Shown here in pieces: positions 12,742 to 15,765 of a stretch of 15,765 nucleotides of DNA (the stretch's first letter is position 1; each line of letters opens with the position of its first letter). Location of the stretch: assembly GCA_030668345.1 (NCBI GenBank), contig DAOUUD010000019.1, positions 1-15,765 of the forward strand, read 5' to 3'. Below the pieces are notes generated by a model. That model did not search any database. It saw nothing but the letters and a program-made list of their open reading frames with translations, and was not told where the DNA came from. A program made the translations under genes and the position numbers. This DNA comes from Candidatus Cloacimonadota bacterium (GTDB lineage: Bacteria; Cloacimonadota; Cloacimonadia; Cloacimonadales; TCS61).

Positions 12742-15138
12742 ATGCTTATGAAATATTACGAAATCGCCTTGCCCATCAGAGTTGAAAGACTTTATGTATA
12801 CAAAACCGAAGAAGAAATCCGACAGGGTTGCCGCGTGCTGGTTTCGCTGCAGAATAGTTTCCATACGGGTATTGTTTGGCAGGAAGCTAGCAGGCTGGAT
12901 GAAAACCTGAAATACAAAGAGATCCTGGAGATTATCGATGAAAACCCCAAGATCTCTCATAATCAGCTGCAGTTGGCCCAGTGGCTAAGCAACTATTATC
13001 AATGCGGTCTGGGACAGACTCTAGCTGCTATGCTGCCTTCCGGATTCAATGTACAGCTGCAGCAGCAGGTAATAAAGATAGCAGATAAACCTTTCTTGGA
13101 TTCTGACGGAACACCCGAACTTATCCTGAATCAGTTAAGTAAATTGAACTGGCTCAACATCTCTGATCTGAAAAAGAAACTAAACATTAAAGCAACGGTC
13201 TTTAATTCCTGGCTGGAAAAACTGGAAAATCAACACATCATAGAAATAAAAAGAGTGTATGATACCAAGATAAAAAAGAAGCTGGCAAATTTTATTATCT
13301 TGAACCGGGTTAAAGAGATTCCCCAACTAACAGAAAAACAAAAAGCAGCCTGGGAATTGATCAAGCAAAAAGGAACTGAGTTCCCACTTAAGGAAATTGT
13401 CGATAAAGTCAGCCGCTCTATTCTGAAAGCACTTGAAAATAAAGGTATTCTGCGCATTGAACCGCGAGAGGTGAAAGAGGAATATTTTGTTGTTCCCTCT
13501 GAGCAAAAACCAAAAAAGCTCAAATTGACAGACGAACAAAAAGAAGCTGTGCATAAAATAAACAACTCTATCCAGAATGGTGATTTTCAGACTTTTCTGC
13601 TCTATGGCATCACGGGTAGCGGTAAAACTGAAGTCTATATTCGAATTATCAGAAAGTGCCTGGAAAAAGAGAGAACAGCCCTCATGCTGGTACCCGAGAT
13701 CTCGTTAACCCCGCAGCTGGTGGAACGCTTTTATAATGCTTTTGGTCAGGATATCGCCATTCTGCATAGTCACCTCAACGAGCGTCAGCGCTGGCAACAG
13801 TGGAATAAGATAAAATCAGGAAAAAGCAAAATCGTGATCGGAGCCCGTAGCGCTATTTTTGCTCCCCTGGAAAATATCGGCATCATCATCGTCGATGAGG
13901 AACACGAAAATACCTACAAACAGGATAAAACTCCCAGGTACAATGGCCGGGATGTTGCTATAGTCCGTGCCCGTTTGTCGAACGCTGTCGTCATTCTGGG
14001 CAGTGCCACTCCTTCTCTTGAGAGTTGGCAGAATGTGGAAAACGGTAAATCTATTCTACTGCAATTGACCAAACGTCCTTTGACCTACGAACTTCCCTCC
14101 GTGCAGATCATCGATCTGAAAAAAGAAGAGGATCCGACCACGCATTTTTCCGCTATTCTCAAGGAGAAGATCGAAGAAAAACTGATAGCCGGGGAACAGA
14201 TCATTCTTTTTCATAACAGAAGAGGACATTCATCTTTTGTGCAGTGTATTTCCTGTGGCAAACTTTTTCAGTGTCCGCACTGCGAGATCAGTATGAATTT
14301 TCACAGCAGCTCGCAGGAGCTTATCTGCCACTATTGCGGTCACAAGATAGATCTGCCCCGCAAATGTCCCGAATGTGGCAGCTTCATGTTCAACTTCGGA
14401 GCGCCAGGCACCCAGCAGATAGAGAAACATTTGCATTTGCTATTCCCGTCCGCCCGTATCCTGCGCATGGATTCTGATTCTACCCGCAGGAAAGATAGTT
14501 ACGACTCCATGTTCGAGCGTATGAAAAAGGGTAATATCGACATTCTACTTGGTACCCAGATGATTGCTAAGGGATTGGATTTTGCCAATGTTACCCTGGT
14601 CGGTGTTATCTCAGCCGACATCGGCTTGAATATTCCCGATTTTCGGGCGGCGGAAAGGACCTTTCAACTTCTCACCCAGGTGGCTGGTCGCAGTGGCAGG
14701 GGAGAAAAACCGGGTGAGGTTATCATTCAAACTTATAATCCCGAACATTATGCCATTACCTGCGCTACCCGTCAGGATTTCGTCTCCTTTTCCAGGCAGG
14801 AGCTAGAACTCCGGAAGCTTCTAAAATATCCGCCGACTTATCGCCTGGCACGCTTCTTATTTGCTCATAAAAATGAGAAATATCTGCGTATCCAACTGGT
14901 GAAAAATAATCATATAATCGAAAGACTGAAAAAACTATTTAAACCTGAAAATCTCTTTGTGTTGGGCCCTGTACAAGCCCCTTTTGTCAAGCTGCAGAAT
15001 AACTATCGCTATCATATCATTCTGAAGGCAGATTCAGTGCAGACCCTTTCCAGAAGTGTGAACTATCTGAAAGAGAACCTGAAGCTGGGCAGTACCATCA
15101 GGTTGTCTATCGATATCGATCCCTATGGACTTCTCTGA
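12742..15138 (+). CDS. priA: Primosomal replication restart helicase PriA
   Basis: A full-length 798-residue PriA, a 3'-to-5' superfamily 2 DNA helicase that reloads the replisome at stalled forks. The N-terminal DNA-binding and winged-helix parts occupy about residues 1-250. Walker A is Gly-Ile-Thr-Gly-Ser-Gly-Lys-Thr (289-296), and the DEEH box is at 385-388. Leu-Gly-Ser-Ala-Thr-Pro-Ser follows. The zinc-binding insertion has all eight cysteines (502, 505, 511, 514, 529, 532, 542, 545). Gly-Thr-Gln-Met-Ile-Ala-Lys-Gly and Gln-Val-Ala-Gly-Arg-Ser-Gly-Arg-Gly are intact, and it ends in Ile-Asp-Ile-Asp-Pro. Two starts are possible: ATG 12742, 8 nt after GGAGGG, or ATG 12748, where the conserved region begins. 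Spacing favours 12742. Numbers above use 12742. A weak promoter candidate is TTACAG-N16-TATAAA (12668-12695); its transcript would begin just before the terminator hairpin. Confidence 0.97.
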   Translation: MLMKYYEIALPIRVERLYVYKTEEEIRQGCRVLVSLQNSFHTGIVWQEASRLDENLKYKEILEIIDENPKISHNQLQLAQWLSNYYQCGLGQTLAAMLPSGFNVQLQQQVIKIADKPFLDSDGTPELILNQLSKLNWLNISDLKKKLNIKATVFNSWLEKLENQHIIEIKRVYDTKIKKKLANFIILNRVKEIPQLTEKQKAAWELIKQKGTEFPLKEIVDKVSRSILKALENKGILRIEPREVKEEYFVVPSEQKPKKLKLTDEQKEAVHKINNSIQNGDFQTFLLYGITGSGKTEVYIRIIRKCLEKERTALMLVPEISLTPQLVERFYNAFGQDIAILHSHLNERQRWQQWNKIKSGKSKIVIGARSAIFAPLENIGIIIVDEEHENTYKQDKTPRYNGRDVAIVRARLSNAVVILGSATPSLESWQNVENGKSILLQLTKRPLTYELPSVQIIDLKKEEDPTTHFSAILKEKIEEKLIAGEQIILFHNRRGHSSFVQCISCGKLFQCPHCEISMNFHSSSQELICHYCGHKIDLPRKCPECGSFMFNFGAPGTQQIEKHLHLLFPSARILRMDSDSTRRKDSYDSMFERMKKGNIDILLGTQMIAKGLDFANVTLVGVISADIGLNIPDFRAAERTFQLLTQVAGRSGRGEKPGEVIIQTYNPEHYAITCATRQDFVSFSRQELELRKLLKYPPTYRLARFLFAHKNEKYLRIQLVKNNHIIERLKKLFKPENLFVLGPVQAPFVKLQNNYRYHIILKADSVQTLSRSVNYLKENLKLGSTIRLSIDIDPYGLL

Positions 15139-15170
15139 TCGGTATCTCTTTAGAAACAGGGATATTGAAT

Positions 15171-15765
15171 ATGAAAATGAATATTCGCTCGTTAGAATTC
15201 AAAAACAATAAATTGTTCTTAATAGATCAGAGAGTATTACCACAGCAATATAAAAAATTTATCTGCAAGAATTTTAAAGATATTGAATTTGCTATTGCCG
15301 ATATGGTGGTAAGAGGAGCTCCCGCCATCGGAGTAACCGCAGCTTACGGAATTGTGCTGGCTGCAATCGAATTTATCGATCTTCCCAAAATAGATTTTTT
15401 CAGGGAAATGCATCTGGCCTGTGATCTTATCAACAAGTCCCGTCCTACTGCCGTCAACCTGATGTGGGCGATAACCAGAATGAGTAAACTGCTGATAGAA
15501 AGCAAGACTCAAAAAGAGATATTAAGTGATTTGAGAAAGGAAGCAAATATAATAGCAGATGAAGATATACAGACAAATAAAAAAATGGGGCAATTGGGAA
15601 ATTCGCTTATCCCACAGAAGGCTACGATCCTTACTCATTGCAATACAGGCGCTCTGGCAACCGTGGAATACGGCACAGCACTGGGAGTTATTCGCGCTGC
15701 TGTTGCATCCGGTAAAGAAATATTTGTCTATGCTGATGAAACCCGCCCCCGTTTGCAGGGCAGCA
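15171..15765 (+). CDS. mtnA: S-methyl-5-thioribose-1-phosphate isomerase, 3' end outside the window
   Basis: The first 198 codons of an MtnA/eIF2B-like protein; the gene continues past the window end. MtnA converts methylthioribose-1-phosphate to methylthioribulose-1-phosphate in methionine salvage. Visible family motifs are Val-Val-Arg-Gly-Ala-Pro-Ala-Ile-Gly (Arg48 on), Arg-Pro-Thr-Ala-Val-Asn-Leu (from 91), His-Cys-Asn-Thr-Gly-Ala-Leu-Ala-Thr (156-164, catalytic Cys157), Tyr-Gly-Thr-Ala-Leu-Gly-Val-Ile-Arg, and Asp-Glu-Thr-Arg-Pro-Arg-Leu-Gln-Gly (from 189). The catalytic Asp expected further on lies outside the window. AGGGA precedes ATG 15171 by 8 nt. It starts 32 bp after priA and is probably co-transcribed with it. 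Other eIF2B-like sugar-phosphate isomerases are close relatives, but the motif set favours MtnA. Confidence 0.93.
   Translation, partial: MKMNIRSLEFKNNKLFLIDQRVLPQQYKKFICKNFKDIEFAIADMVVRGAPAIGVTAAYGIVLAAIEFIDLPKIDFFREMHLACDLINKSRPTAVNLMWAITRMSKLLIESKTQKEILSDLRKEANIIADEDIQTNKKMGQLGNSLIPQKATILTHCNTGALATVEYGTALGVIRAAVASGKEIFVYADETRPRLQGS

Overview
The window looks like a chromosomal segment from an uncultured member of the Fibrobacterota-Chlorobiota-Bacteroidota (FCB) group. A Cloacimonadota-like bacterium is my best guess, but it is inference and no marker gene here settles it. The reasons are a GWxTD-domain protein, Sec signal peptides ending in Leu/Val/Ile-Ala-Gln, large TPR proteins placed beside an ExbB/ExbD-type motor, AT-leaning DNA, and the lack of any familiar enteric or firmicute gene order. 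I see no mobile element, CRISPR array, tRNA or rRNA.

Layout. Positions 3-1097 hold the 3' part of a GWxTD-domain gene that enters from upstream. An AT-rich convergent spacer follows (1098-1286), then yraN on the minus strand (1287-1661). A 72-bp divergent promoter region (1662-1733) separates yraN from a tight run of eight plus-strand genes, 1734-12698. In order these encode: a YjbH-like outer-membrane barrel with a charged helical tail; a 673-residue secreted TPR/coiled-coil protein; a 1474-residue secreted TPR protein with two C-terminal beta-sandwich modules; an 86-residue secreted orphan; an ExbB/TolQ/AglR-type channel protein; two consecutive ExbD/TolR-type proteins; and a one-span membrane protein with a Gly-rich linker and an AgmX/PglI-type C-terminal domain. 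Gaps between these genes are 30 bp or less, one pair overlaps by 8 bp, and the run ends at a strong intrinsic terminator (12712-12741). Two housekeeping genes follow: priA (12742-15138), whose start codon touches the terminator T-tract, and the 5' part of mtnA (15171 to the window end).

How the genes may work together. One ExbB-like subunit, two ExbD-like subunits and an AgmX-like transducer resemble the Myxococcus Agl motor (AglR, AglQ, AglS) and its AgmX-type partner more than a classic TonB or Tol-Pal set. Adding an outer-membrane barrel and large periplasmic scaffolds, I read the operon as one energised machine spanning the envelope. Its cargo or output is unknown. The clearest oddity lies in the motor: the first ExbD-like protein has Asn (N26) exactly where ExbD proteins carry the proton-path Asp, while the second keeps Asp (D36). 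The ExbB-like protein has Met (M191) where E. coli ExbB has Glu176. This points to a heteromeric stator with a single active ExbD subunit.
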